A DNA stretch of 64,000 nt from assembly GCA_023441625.1 (NCBI GenBank), contig JAEZOA010000023.1, positions 1 through 64,000 on the forward strand, in the 5' to 3' direction. Shown piece after piece: positions 52,436 to 60,272 of the stretch. This stretch comes from Bacillota bacterium (lineage in GTDB: Bacteria > Bacillota > Clostridia > Acetivibrionales > DSM-1351). The notes beneath the pieces were generated by a model. The model worked only from the letters and a program-made list of their open reading frames with translations, was not told where the DNA came from and searched no databases. The stretch's first letter is position 1. The number at the start of each line of letters is the position of its first letter. The translations under genes and the position numbers were made by a program.

Positions 52436-54682
52436 ATGAAGGTTTTGCACATTATCGGTGGAGGAGATGTTGGTGGAGCAAAAGTGCATGTTCTGTCTCT
52501 AGTAAAGGAGCTCACTTCTTATATTGATGTTACTCTTTTGAGCCTTAGACCAGGAGCCTTTGCAGATGAAGCCCGCGAGTTGGGAATAAATGTTGAAATA
52601 ATCAAATCCTCGAATGTCATATTAGATATAAAAAAAGCAATAAATTATGTTAACGACAATCAGTTTGATATAGTTCATTCACATGGTTCAAAAGCAAATA
52701 TATTCGCTTATGCAATTAAAAAAGCTTGTAAAGTTACAGTTGTTACAACTATGCATAGTGATTATAAGCTTGACTACATGCAGAGTTTTTCAAAAAGAAT
52801 AACAATCGGATTACTTAATGCTATCGTGCTTAGAAAACTTGATTATTATATTGTAGTTACCTCAGCTTTTAAAAAAATGCTTACCGACAGAGGTTTTAAT
52901 GAGAAGCAGATATATACAATATTAAATGGTATTGATTTTAATAAACCCATAAAGAATTATTCAAAAGAAGATTTTTGTATTAAATACAAACTCACCTTAG
53001 GTGAAGATGATATTTTAGTTGGTACTGCTGCAAGACTTGACCCAGTTAAGGATATAGGTACTCTTCTCGAGGCCGCAAAGCTTGTGGTTTCAAAAAATCC
53101 TAATGTCAAATTTCTAATAGGCGGAGAAGGTGAGGAGGGTAAGGAATTAAAAGCACGTGCGACCAACCTCGGGCTTGATAATAATGTGTTTTTTCTTGGT
53201 TGGTTTGATGACCCTTATGAATTAATTAATGTATTGGATATAAATGTAATGACCTCTATAAGCGAGGGTTTTCCATATTATCTTCTTGAGGGTGCCCGCT
53301 TATCAAAGGCTACGATATGCAGCAGGGTAGGAGGAATTCCCGACTTAATCGAATCCTCCGTTAATGGTTATCTTTTTGAGCCAAGGGATTATAACACTCT
53401 TTCAGAGCATTTGTTGACGCTTGCATCCAATAGTAACAAGCGCAAGGAATTTGGTGAAATGCTTTACGAAAAAGCAGATAGAGATTTCTCACTTAGTGCC
53501 ATGTGTCGTACTCAAATAGAAATATATAACTCAATCTGCAGCAATTTAAATGCTTTAAAAAGAAAAAAATATGATGTGATTATATCTGGGTATTATGGTT
53601 TCAATAATATAGGCGACGATGCTATGCTTAGGTCTATTATTGATAATCTAAAACAGCAAAAACCTGATATTTCTATTTTAGTTTTATCAAAGAAGCCAGA
53701 GGAAACCTCAAAAAACTATAATGTTAAGACTGTTAATAGGAAGAATATGTTTTCAGTTTATTTTTCCATGAGGAAGGCACGACTTTTTATTTATGGTGGA
53801 GGTAATATAATTCAAGACAGTACCAGCTCTCGCTCTCTTATTTACTATTTGAGTACAGCTTGGCTGGCAAAAAAGCTTAATCTCAGAGTTATGTTTTATG
53901 CTAATGGCATTGGTCCAATTAACAAGCCTATGAATTCGAGATTTTCTCGAAGAATACTGGATAGAGCCGATGTTATAACTGTTAGAGAAAGACTGTCTTA
54001 TAATGAGCTTAAAAAGATGGGTATAACAAAGCCTAAAGTTCTTTTAACAGCTGATGCAGCACTTGCAGTTTATATTGAAAATGATGAGGAGCTTGATAGT
54101 ATTTTAGCTAGCGAAGGAATACCTCTTGACAATAAATATGCTGGCTTTTCTGTACGAAGATGCCCTGACTGTGAAAATCATCAGCATACAAAATACGAGC
54201 AGTCTATTGCTGAGATAGCCGACTATGCATATACTAAATACAACCTTATTCCGATATTCATTCCAATGGAGTATCATGTTGATATTGTAACAATAAGAAA
54301 CATTGTATCTAAAATGAAAACAAGAGCTTATATTATCAATGATAATCATTCTGTCTCCGAGACATTTGCTATTATAAAGGGACTTGACATTATGATTGGC
54401 ATGCGCCTTCATGCACTAATATTTGCAGCCTATATGAATGTTCCTATGATTGGTATTAGCTACCAACCAAAGGTTGATGGCTTTCTTGAATATGTTAACC
54501 AACCGTCAGTTGGCAGCGTTAAAGAAATGGATTTTGAACTTATGCGTTCCAAATTTGATCTAGTTATTGAAAACCATATTGAGATAAAAACTGAGCTTGC
54601 AAAATCTATTCAAGATTTGATAAATAAAGCACAAGAGAATTCTCGTATTGCTATTGAGCTAATAAATGAGTGTCAAAACTGA
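52436..54682 (+). CDS. Glycosyltransferase family 4 fused to CsaB polysaccharide pyruvyltransferase
   Basis: 748 aa, two enzymes in one chain. Residues ~1-370 form a GT4 glycosyltransferase (GGGDVGGAKVHVLSLVKEL, LNGIDF, GTAARLDPVKDIGTLLEAA, SISEGFPYYLLEGARLSKATICSRVGGIPDLI with the EGFP and ExxR-type residues). Residues ~378-748 form a CsaB/WcaK domain (GYYGFNNIGDDAMLRSII, IYGGGNIIQD, MFYANGIGPI, GMRLHALIFAA). CsaB pyruvylates a wall sugar to anchor S-layer SLH proteins. Start ATG with AGGAGA upstream. The gene ends inside a terminator stem. No S-layer gene is adjacent. Confidence 0.92.
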   Translation: MKVLHIIGGGDVGGAKVHVLSLVKELTSYIDVTLLSLRPGAFADEARELGINVEIIKSSNVILDIKKAINYVNDNQFDIVHSHGSKANIFAYAIKKACKVTVVTTMHSDYKLDYMQSFSKRITIGLLNAIVLRKLDYYIVVTSAFKKMLTDRGFNEKQIYTILNGIDFNKPIKNYSKEDFCIKYKLTLGEDDILVGTAARLDPVKDIGTLLEAAKLVVSKNPNVKFLIGGEGEEGKELKARATNLGLDNNVFFLGWFDDPYELINVLDINVMTSISEGFPYYLLEGARLSKATICSRVGGIPDLIESSVNGYLFEPRDYNTLSEHLLTLASNSNKRKEFGEMLYEKADRDFSLSAMCRTQIEIYNSICSNLNALKRKKYDVIISGYYGFNNIGDDAMLRSIIDNLKQQKPDISILVLSKKPEETSKNYNVKTVNRKNMFSVYFSMRKARLFIYGGGNIIQDSTSSRSLIYYLSTAWLAKKLNLRVMFYANGIGPINKPMNSRFSRRILDRADVITVRERLSYNELKKMGITKPKVLLTADAALAVYIENDEELDSILASEGIPLDNKYAGFSVRRCPDCENHQHTKYEQSIAEIADYAYTKYNLIPIFIPMEYHVDIVTIRNIVSKMKTRAYIINDNHSVSETFAIIKGLDIMIGMRLHALIFAAYMNVPMIGISYQPKVDGFLEYVNQPSVGSVKEMDFELMRSKFDLVIENHIEIKTELAKSIQDLINKAQENSRIAIELINECQN

Positions 54683-54693
54683 CACTCATTTAT
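54662..54693. terminator. Terminator hairpin spanning the GT4-CsaB stop codon (bidirectional)
   Basis: ATAAATGAGTGTCA pairs perfectly with TGACACTCATTTAT (14 bp, AAAC loop). The stem includes the TGA stop of the fusion gene. It also faces the convergent ABC-F gene ending at 54737. Confidence 0.75.
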
Positions 54694-54732
54694 TTTACAG
54701 TAAGCAATTATGGCTTGCCAACTTGCGTTGTT
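54693..54732 (-). repeat. 40-bp intergenic repeat, copy 3 (inverted)
   Basis: Reverse-strand copy of the repeat at 4701 and 56672 (core CGCAAGTTGGCAAGCC). It begins four bases past the ABC-F stop codon and matches copy 2 in about 34 of 40 positions. Confidence 0.72.
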
Positions 54733-54736
54733 TTGT

Positions 54737-56650
54737 TTATTGTTGTTCTAACTGTTCCGTTACATCCGTCCACACAGAGTATAATTCTTCTAGTTGGTTC
54801 TCGTTTGATTGCTTCTCTTCATTGAGTTCAATTAATTTTAAATGGTCTACAGCAAATTCAACCATTTCATTTTCTATTGCCTTTAGTCGTTGTTCAGTCT
54901 TCTCAATCTCCCTCTCAGTATCAGCTAGCTGTTTTTCAAGCTTACGTATTCTGCTGCGCTCTTCCTTAGTAGCAATACGAGTTTGCTTAGCCTCTGATAT
55001 TGTACTCTCTTCATTTGAATTTTTGTCGTTTCCAGAACTCCCTTTATAATGAGAGGCGTAATATGTGTAATTCCCTGTGCAATCTAACGGTGGGTTGGTC
55101 CCAATATCAATTATTCTTGTAGCAAGCTTATTAATGAAATATCTATCATGTGAAACAATTAGCATTGTACCTTCATAATCATTTAACGCATCCTCTAATA
55201 TTTCTCTTGAATTAATATCAAGATGGTTTGTAGGTTCATCCAATATAATAAAGTTTGCATCCGAAAAGATAAGTTTAAGCATTGAGACCCTGCTCTTCTC
55301 TCCACCACTTAAAACAGATATTTTTTTAAACACATCTTCACCAGTAAATAGGAAGGATGCCAGAGCATTTCTCACCTCTGTTTGAACTAACTTTTGATTT
55401 ACACTCCAAACCTCATCTATGACTGAATTATCCCCATTAAGATCTGCCATCTCCTGGTCATAATAACCCAAATTTACCTTTGCTCCAAAATTGAATTTAC
55501 CTGCAGTTGCTTCAAGCTTTCCAGCCAATATTTTAAGTAAGGTAGATTTTCCACAGCCATTTGGTCCTAATAAAAATACCCTTTCAGACTTTCTAATCTT
55601 GAAGCCAACATTCTTAAATAGCTCTTTGTCATCAAATGACTTTGAAACTCCGTCAACGTCCAAAACTTCATTCCCGCTGAGCATGGTCTGATTAAATTTC
55701 ATTTTTATCTTTTGGGGTGCAGCAGCTGGCTTGTCCACCTTTTCCATTCTATCAAGAGCCTTTTGCCTGCTCTCAGCTGCAATAATATTTCTCTCTCTGT
55801 TCCATCTTCTCTGCTGCTCAATATATGCTTCCTGCCTAGCAATTTCCTTCTGCTGCAGCTGATAATGTTTTTCTTGTATTTCTCTATTGCTGGCTTTCTG
55901 TTTCACATAAGCTGAATAATTACAGTTGTAAACAGTACTTGTGCAGTTCTCTATCTCAATTGTTCTATTTGTTACAGCATCAAGAAAATATCTATCATGA
56001 GAAATTATTAATAGACACTTTTTGTAACACTTTAAGTACTCTTCTAGCCACTCGACAGCTGAGATATCAAGATGGTTTGTAGGCTCGTCCAGTAACAAAA
56101 TATCTGGCTCCTCAAGAAGAACCTTTGCTAGGGCTAATCTTGTTTTTTGGCCCCCACTGAGTATACTTACCTTAGCTGCAAATTCACTATCGGCAAAGCC
56201 TAATCCTCTTAAAACTCCCCTGACTCGGCTGTTATATTCATAGCCCCCAAGATAAGAAAACCTTTCCGTCAGTCTGCTGTATTCCTTCATTAGCGACGAC
56301 AATTTCTCCTGGTCAGTAGTAGTACTAATTTCCTTTTCAATTCTGTTTATAGATTTCTCCATATCAATAAGGTCTTTAAAAACCTCAAGCAATTCATCCC
56401 ACAGTGTATTTTCAGAGTTAAGGGCAGCATTCTGTTTAAGATACCCTAAAACAAGGTCTTTTGAAATAAAAACCTCTCCATTTTCTTGATTGAGTTCACC
56501 TGTCAAAATTTTAAACAAAGTGGACTTTCCAGCTCCATTAACGCCTACCAATCCTACCTTATCATTTTCCTGCAGGCTGAAAGAAATATTTTTAATTATA
56601 GTTTCTGTTCCATATGAAAATTCTATATTATTACAATTAAGTACAATCAC
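54737..56650 (-). CDS. ABC-F family ATPase (ribosome-associated, two nucleotide-binding domains)
   Basis: 637 aa, no membrane segments. Two ABC domains: the first with GVNGAGKST, LSGGQKTRLALAKVLL and ILLLDEPTNHLD; the second with GPNGCGKST, LSGGEKSRVSMLKL and FIILDEPTNHLD. The ~80-residue linker (~240-320, RQEAYIEQQRRWNRERNIIAAESRQKALDRM) is the P-site tRNA interaction motif region, and a charged coiled coil closes the protein (~555-637). ABC-F proteins act on stalled ribosomes; some give antibiotic resistance, others (Uup/YdiF/EttA) are housekeeping. Start GTG with GGAGAG upstream. Both flanks carry 40-bp repeats in inverted order. Confidence 0.95.
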   Translation of the reverse strand: MIVLNCNNIEFSYGTETIIKNISFSLQENDKVGLVGVNGAGKSTLFKILTGELNQENGEVFISKDLVLGYLKQNAALNSENTLWDELLEVFKDLIDMEKSINRIEKEISTTTDQEKLSSLMKEYSRLTERFSYLGGYEYNSRVRGVLRGLGFADSEFAAKVSILSGGQKTRLALAKVLLEEPDILLLDEPTNHLDISAVEWLEEYLKCYKKCLLIISHDRYFLDAVTNRTIEIENCTSTVYNCNYSAYVKQKASNREIQEKHYQLQQKEIARQEAYIEQQRRWNRERNIIAAESRQKALDRMEKVDKPAAAPQKIKMKFNQTMLSGNEVLDVDGVSKSFDDKELFKNVGFKIRKSERVFLLGPNGCGKSTLLKILAGKLEATAGKFNFGAKVNLGYYDQEMADLNGDNSVIDEVWSVNQKLVQTEVRNALASFLFTGEDVFKKISVLSGGEKSRVSMLKLIFSDANFIILDEPTNHLDINSREILEDALNDYEGTMLIVSHDRYFINKLATRIIDIGTNPPLDCTGNYTYYASHYKGSSGNDKNSNEESTISEAKQTRIATKEERSRIRKLEKQLADTEREIEKTEQRLKAIENEMVEFAVDHLKLIELNEEKQSNENQLEELYSVWTDVTEQLEQQ

Positions 56651-56671
56651 GTTAACTCTCCAATTTTATTA

Positions 56672-56711
56672 AACAACGCAAGTTTGCAAGCCAACATTGC
56701 TTATTTTAATA
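56672..56711 (+). repeat. 40-bp intergenic repeat, copy 2
   Basis: Starts 21 bases upstream of the ABC-F GTG. About 36 of 40 positions match the copy at 4701-4740, and it is inverted relative to the copy at 54693-54732, so the pair brackets the ABC-F gene. Confidence 0.75.
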
Positions 56712-56712
56712 A

Positions 56713-56749
56713 TTCAACTTCCTCAGTAAAAATCACCGAGAAAGTTGAT
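56713..56749 (-). terminator. Terminator of cwlD
   Basis: On the minus strand TCAACTTTCTCGG pairs with CTGAGGAAGTTGA (small mismatches), followed by ATTATT. It lies between cwlD and the ABC-F gene and could also act as a leader hairpin for the latter. Confidence 0.55.
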
Positions 56750-56804
56750 CATATTTTAAAACATATTTAATTCATTATATCAGAAGCATACTCAATCCAG
56801 CTAC

Positions 56805-57575
56805 CTATTTTTTGATTTCTTTATTGCTACCCTCACCATTTCCTTTAAAATAATTATCCACTCCACCCTTTATCGCAGCTGCCAGCTTCTTTTGATAGTC
56901 TTCAGTACCCAACTTTTTCTCTTCATCTATGTTGGATAAAAAGCCACATTCTACAACAACAGTAGTAGTTTTTAGATTTTTCAATATAATAATTGGGTCT
57001 TTTTTGACTAACGCCACTCTTTCATTGGCATTATCAACATTTAGCCTTATAGAACTCTGTATTTCATTTGCCAGTTTTTGGCTGTCAGGTGAATTGGGAG
57101 GAAAAAACACCTGCGCCCCATGGTATTTAGTCTGAGCAAACTTATTTAAATGGATGCTAACAACAATATCTGCACCTGAGTTATCCATTATTTCTTTCCT
57201 TGTAGTCAAATCTTCTCTTCTCTTTTGAAGAATATTATCTGTGTCAGTACTATAATTAAGCTTATCAGAGTCCCTCGTCAAAATAACCTTATAATTATCC
57301 TTTTCTAAAAGTTCCTTTGTTAGCATTACAATATTTAAGTTAACCTCTTTCTCCCTCAAACCGCTTAAATTACCCACAGCACCTGGGTCCTCACCCCCAT
57401 GGCCTGCATCGAGAATAACAGTTTTGACTGCTACCTGATTTTCAGGTACTTGTTCATTATCCCCTGTAACAGGTTTGGAATAATCAACTGCAAAGCCTAT
57501 ACTAAATACTGTTATGGAAAACAATAGTAAAAGTGATATAAATAATATGTTCCTCTTGCTAATTACTACTATCAT
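56805..57575 (-). CDS. cwlD: N-acetylmuramoyl-L-alanine amidase CwlD
   Basis: Zinc amidase that, with PdaA, makes the muramic delta-lactam of the spore cortex. 256 aa: N-terminal signal anchor (~10-30), then an Amidase_3 domain with LDAGHGGEDPGAVG (Zn His), LREKEVNL (Zn Glu), SIHLNKF (Zn His) and VVVECGFLSN with the catalytic Glu. Size and layout fit CwlD rather than larger vegetative amidases. Start ATG with AAAGGATGG upstream. It suggests that the organism forms endospores. Confidence 0.9.
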   Translation of the reverse strand: MIVVISKRNILFISLLLLFSITVFSIGFAVDYSKPVTGDNEQVPENQVAVKTVILDAGHGGEDPGAVGNLSGLREKEVNLNIVMLTKELLEKDNYKVILTRDSDKLNYSTDTDNILQKRREDLTTRKEIMDNSGADIVVSIHLNKFAQTKYHGAQVFFPPNSPDSQKLANEIQSSIRLNVDNANERVALVKKDPIIILKNLKTTTVVVECGFLSNIDEEKKLGTEDYQKKLAAAIKGGVDNYFKGNGEGSNKEIKK

Positions 57576-57716
57576 AGAAAACCATCCTTTAGTCGTTTTT
57601 AAGTATCCATATTACTATGGATATTCTAAACATTTTGTGATATGCATGAAAAACTAAATTGCTTGTATTGTTTTGAGAATATTATTTGTGCATTTAGTTC
57701 TAATATGTTAGAATCT

Positions 57717-57818
57717 TATAATAAAAAAGTCAATTCAAAATTAAATTCAAGCCCAAACTGCGTTCAAACTTGGCTTAATTAGCCTGGAAGGCGAAGGCAC
57801 TGAACCGTAATTGACTTT
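57717..57818 (+). ncRNA. Candidate structured leader with promoter, upstream of the amidohydrolase gene
   Basis: TATAAT (57717-57722) predicts a start near 57729. From 57726 a long-range stem AAAGTCAATT/AATTGACTTT (57726-57735 with 57809-57818, 10 bp perfect) closes a ~73-base interior containing AAGCC/GGCTT and GCCT-GGA-AGGC hairpins. It does not match any riboswitch class I know. The remaining 57576-57716 and 57819-57922 are AT-rich with nothing else evident. Confidence 0.4.
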
Positions 57819-57922
57819 AGTAAATTTAGAACTGACTGTATCGGCTTTGTGAGATATACACCCAATACAAAATGATACATTTTAATAGTGCTATTTATAT
57901 ATTAATATAGAAGGTGAATAAA

Positions 57923-58717
57923 TTGAAATTAACAAAAATAATTGATGCCCATGCGCATATATATCCTGAAAAAATAGCTAAAAAAGCAACAAAAACGATA
58001 GGTAATTATTATGATGTGCCCATTTACGGAGAAGGCACTGTTAAAGACTTACTTAATAGTGGGAAAAAAATAAACGTTTATAAATATATTGTTCATTCCA
58101 GTGCTACCAAAGTTGAACAGGTTTCCTCCATAAATGACTTCATTTGGCAGACTATATCAGAAAACGAAAGCTTAATTGGCTTTGGTACTTTACATCCTGG
58201 CCTTGATGATGTTGAATATGAAGTGAATAGAATAATCAATTTGGGATTAAAGGGGGTTAAACTTCACCCAGATTTCCAGAATTTTAATATTGATGACAAT
58301 AGTATGCTGCCTATTTATAGTGCACTTGAAGGTAAACTTCCAGTACTTATTCATATGGGAGATGAAAACAGAACCTCCTCCAGCCCTGAAAGATTGTCTG
58401 TCATAATAGAAAAATTCCCAAATCTCACCATTATCGCTGCTCATCTTGGCGGATATCAGATGTGGGATGACTCCTTAAAGTATCTTGTTGGAAAAAACAT
58501 ATATCTTGACACCTCAAGTTCTTTAGCTATTATTGACAAAGAAAAAGCAACCTATATTATTAGGAAGCATGGAGTGAATAAAATTCTCTTCGGCTCAGAC
58601 TATCCAATGTGGTCCCATGAAGAAGAACTTCAAAGGTTTTATAGCCTTGAACTCACAGATGAAGAACGAAAACTCATCTTATGTGATAATGCTTTAAGCT
58701 TACTAGGTATAGAATAA
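57923..58717 (+). CDS. Amidohydrolase-family metal-dependent hydrolase
   Basis: 264 aa, TIM-barrel hydrolase of the Amidohydrolase_2 group. Metal ligands: DAHAHIYP at the N-terminus, KGVKLHPDFQNF, LIHMGDEN, IIAAHLGGY and LFGSDYPMWSHEEE with the catalytic Asp. Substrate unknown; the group includes decarboxylases and lactonases. Start is TTG at 57923-57925 with AAGGTG six bases upstream; the in-frame GTG at 57914 lies within that site. It has a structured leader and stands alone. Confidence 0.87.
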   Translation: MKLTKIIDAHAHIYPEKIAKKATKTIGNYYDVPIYGEGTVKDLLNSGKKINVYKYIVHSSATKVEQVSSINDFIWQTISENESLIGFGTLHPGLDDVEYEVNRIINLGLKGVKLHPDFQNFNIDDNSMLPIYSALEGKLPVLIHMGDENRTSSSPERLSVIIEKFPNLTIIAAHLGGYQMWDDSLKYLVGKNIYLDTSSSLAIIDKEKATYIIRKHGVNKILFGSDYPMWSHEEELQRFYSLELTDEERKLILCDNALSLLGIE

Positions 58718-58734
58718 ACAAATAAAAAGAAAAT

Positions 58735-59580
58735 CTAAGTAATGTATACTAAGTCATCAATTTCTCCGCCAAGCTTCTTTATAGCCGCTCTAATTTGGTT
58801 AAATGTATCTTTATCCATTTCCTTTATGTTCTTCATAATATATCCTCTTAAAAGGGGTATTGCCCTTCCATCACCATAATCCCCAATGACTTCAACTACA
58901 AGCTTTATATTTGACAGTACCCTGAAGGCATTTTTCAAAAAGTAGAAAATCTCATCGGATTGGTGCTCCTTACATATTTCGGCTACACATGTAAGCAAAA
59001 GTTCCTTAACTAAATCCTGATTAGTGGTATGAAAGGTTTCAATTAAATTATTTAGGATAGTTTCATCATACAAGGCAATTGCAGAGCAAACAGCCTCTGA
59101 AATCAATTCATCTCCACAACAGTTTATCAGAAGATTAATAAGCTTTTCTTTATATTCATCAAATCTTAGGCAGCTAATAGCATATACTGCTTGAGAAATC
59201 GCTAAATTTTTGATTTTGTCCTTTGATGCTAATGAGTCTTCTATAAAGTTAAACAGCATATCTGCTGCAGACTTACCATATTCCTTCAATCTATCAATAA
59301 CAATGTCAGGAACGCCCACATCAGATACAGAAGCTATTTCTATAAAGAATTCCACCAGTGCTTCAAGAGAAGTCAAAGAGTTAATATATTCACCTGGTGT
59401 AATATTACCAATATCAGAAAGCTCTTCATTAAGCCATTTACTTTCTATCTCAGATATTAATTCATCTTCATCAATTTTTATTTCATTGTTCTCACTTGTT
59501 GCATGTTCCTCTAAAAAACTAGTAAAGCCTGCTTCAATTGCTAAATTGTAGCTTTGCGAAACAATAGTATTTTTGTTCAT
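58735..59580 (-). CDS. HEAT-like helical repeat protein of unknown function
   Basis: 281 aa, acidic, all helical. Repeated helix pairs (e.g. LLTCVAEICKEHQSDEIFYF, LVVEVIGDYGDGRAIPLLRG, a typical HEAT/PBS lyase phrase) occupy ~90-270. Such scaffolds usually bind protein; no enzymatic motif is present. It is 6 bases downstream of the membrane protein gene at 59587, so they are cotranscribed. Start ATG with GAAGGTAG upstream. Confidence 0.78.
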   Translation of the reverse strand: MNKNTIVSQSYNLAIEAGFTSFLEEHATSENNEIKIDEDELISEIESKWLNEELSDIGNITPGEYINSLTSLEALVEFFIEIASVSDVGVPDIVIDRLKEYGKSAADMLFNFIEDSLASKDKIKNLAISQAVYAISCLRFDEYKEKLINLLINCCGDELISEAVCSAIALYDETILNNLIETFHTTNQDLVKELLLTCVAEICKEHQSDEIFYFLKNAFRVLSNIKLVVEVIGDYGDGRAIPLLRGYIMKNIKEMDKDTFNQIRAAIKKLGGEIDDLVYIT

Positions 59581-59586
59581 AATAAT

Positions 59587-60129
59587 CTACCTTCTCCATC
59601 TATTTGTGCTTTTTTTCCTTGGTTGCAAGCCAAAAAGTTTTCGCATAAACGCACCTAAATCAAAATTCTTGTAGCCTGAGTAATATCCTAAAAATGCTAC
59701 TACAACTATTGTAGCCCACGCTGAAATATAACTCCACACGGAAGAATATCCCCCTACTAATTTAGCTATAAATAGCATAGGTGCAACAAAACCTTTAACC
59801 AAATTCTGTTTTAATATACTAATATCAAAATTAGGGCCTAGAAAACTATAATCTAACTGAGATAATATAATCTGAATTATAACAAATGGTGCTATAGCTA
59901 ATAATCCATATATTGCACCATCTATAGGTCTGACTTTACCATATCGGCGTTTATCAACTCCAGTATGATGCGTTAATTCAAAATAAAGAAGTGAAATCAT
60001 AACTATAAAAATAGCTATAGAATAAAGGCTAGCTCTTGAAGCCATTCCAATAAAAAAAATATAGAAAAATACCATTGCAAATAAATAGCTCTTTAATACA
60101 GCCCAGCCTCCAGACAAATATCTTCTCAT
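59587..60129 (-). CDS. Small membrane protein of unknown function
   Basis: 180 aa with four hydrophobic segments (~12-30, 34-50, 72-92 and 128-150) and a basic Arg/Lys-rich C-terminus (RKLFGLQPRKKSTNRWRR). No family recognised. GGTGACTT before the ATG. It is cotranscribed with the HEAT-like gene, hinting at a membrane-plus-scaffold pair. Confidence 0.72.
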   Translation of the reverse strand: MRRYLSGGWAVLKSYLFAMVFFYIFFIGMASRASLYSIAIFIVMISLLYFELTHHTGVDKRRYGKVRPIDGAIYGLLAIAPFVIIQIILSQLDYSFLGPNFDISILKQNLVKGFVAPMLFIAKLVGGYSSVWSYISAWATIVVVAFLGYYSGYKNFDLGAFMRKLFGLQPRKKSTNRWRR

Positions 60130-60272
60130 AAGTCACCTTTTCTAATCATTAAAATCATTTCTATAATCAAAAGAATACAACGTAACCTGCTTCTTGTCAA
60201 ACTATTGGGTTCTTAGTACAAAAATCTGCGCAAAAAGTTAATTACCCAACTTTCAGTCAAAAAAAGTCTAAT

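Noticed and set aside
57726..57818. Known riboswitch class upstream of the amidohydrolase
   Set aside because: The conserved cores of cobalamin, SAM, c-di-GMP, lysine, purine, fluoride, THF and ydaO classes are not present; left as an unassigned structure.
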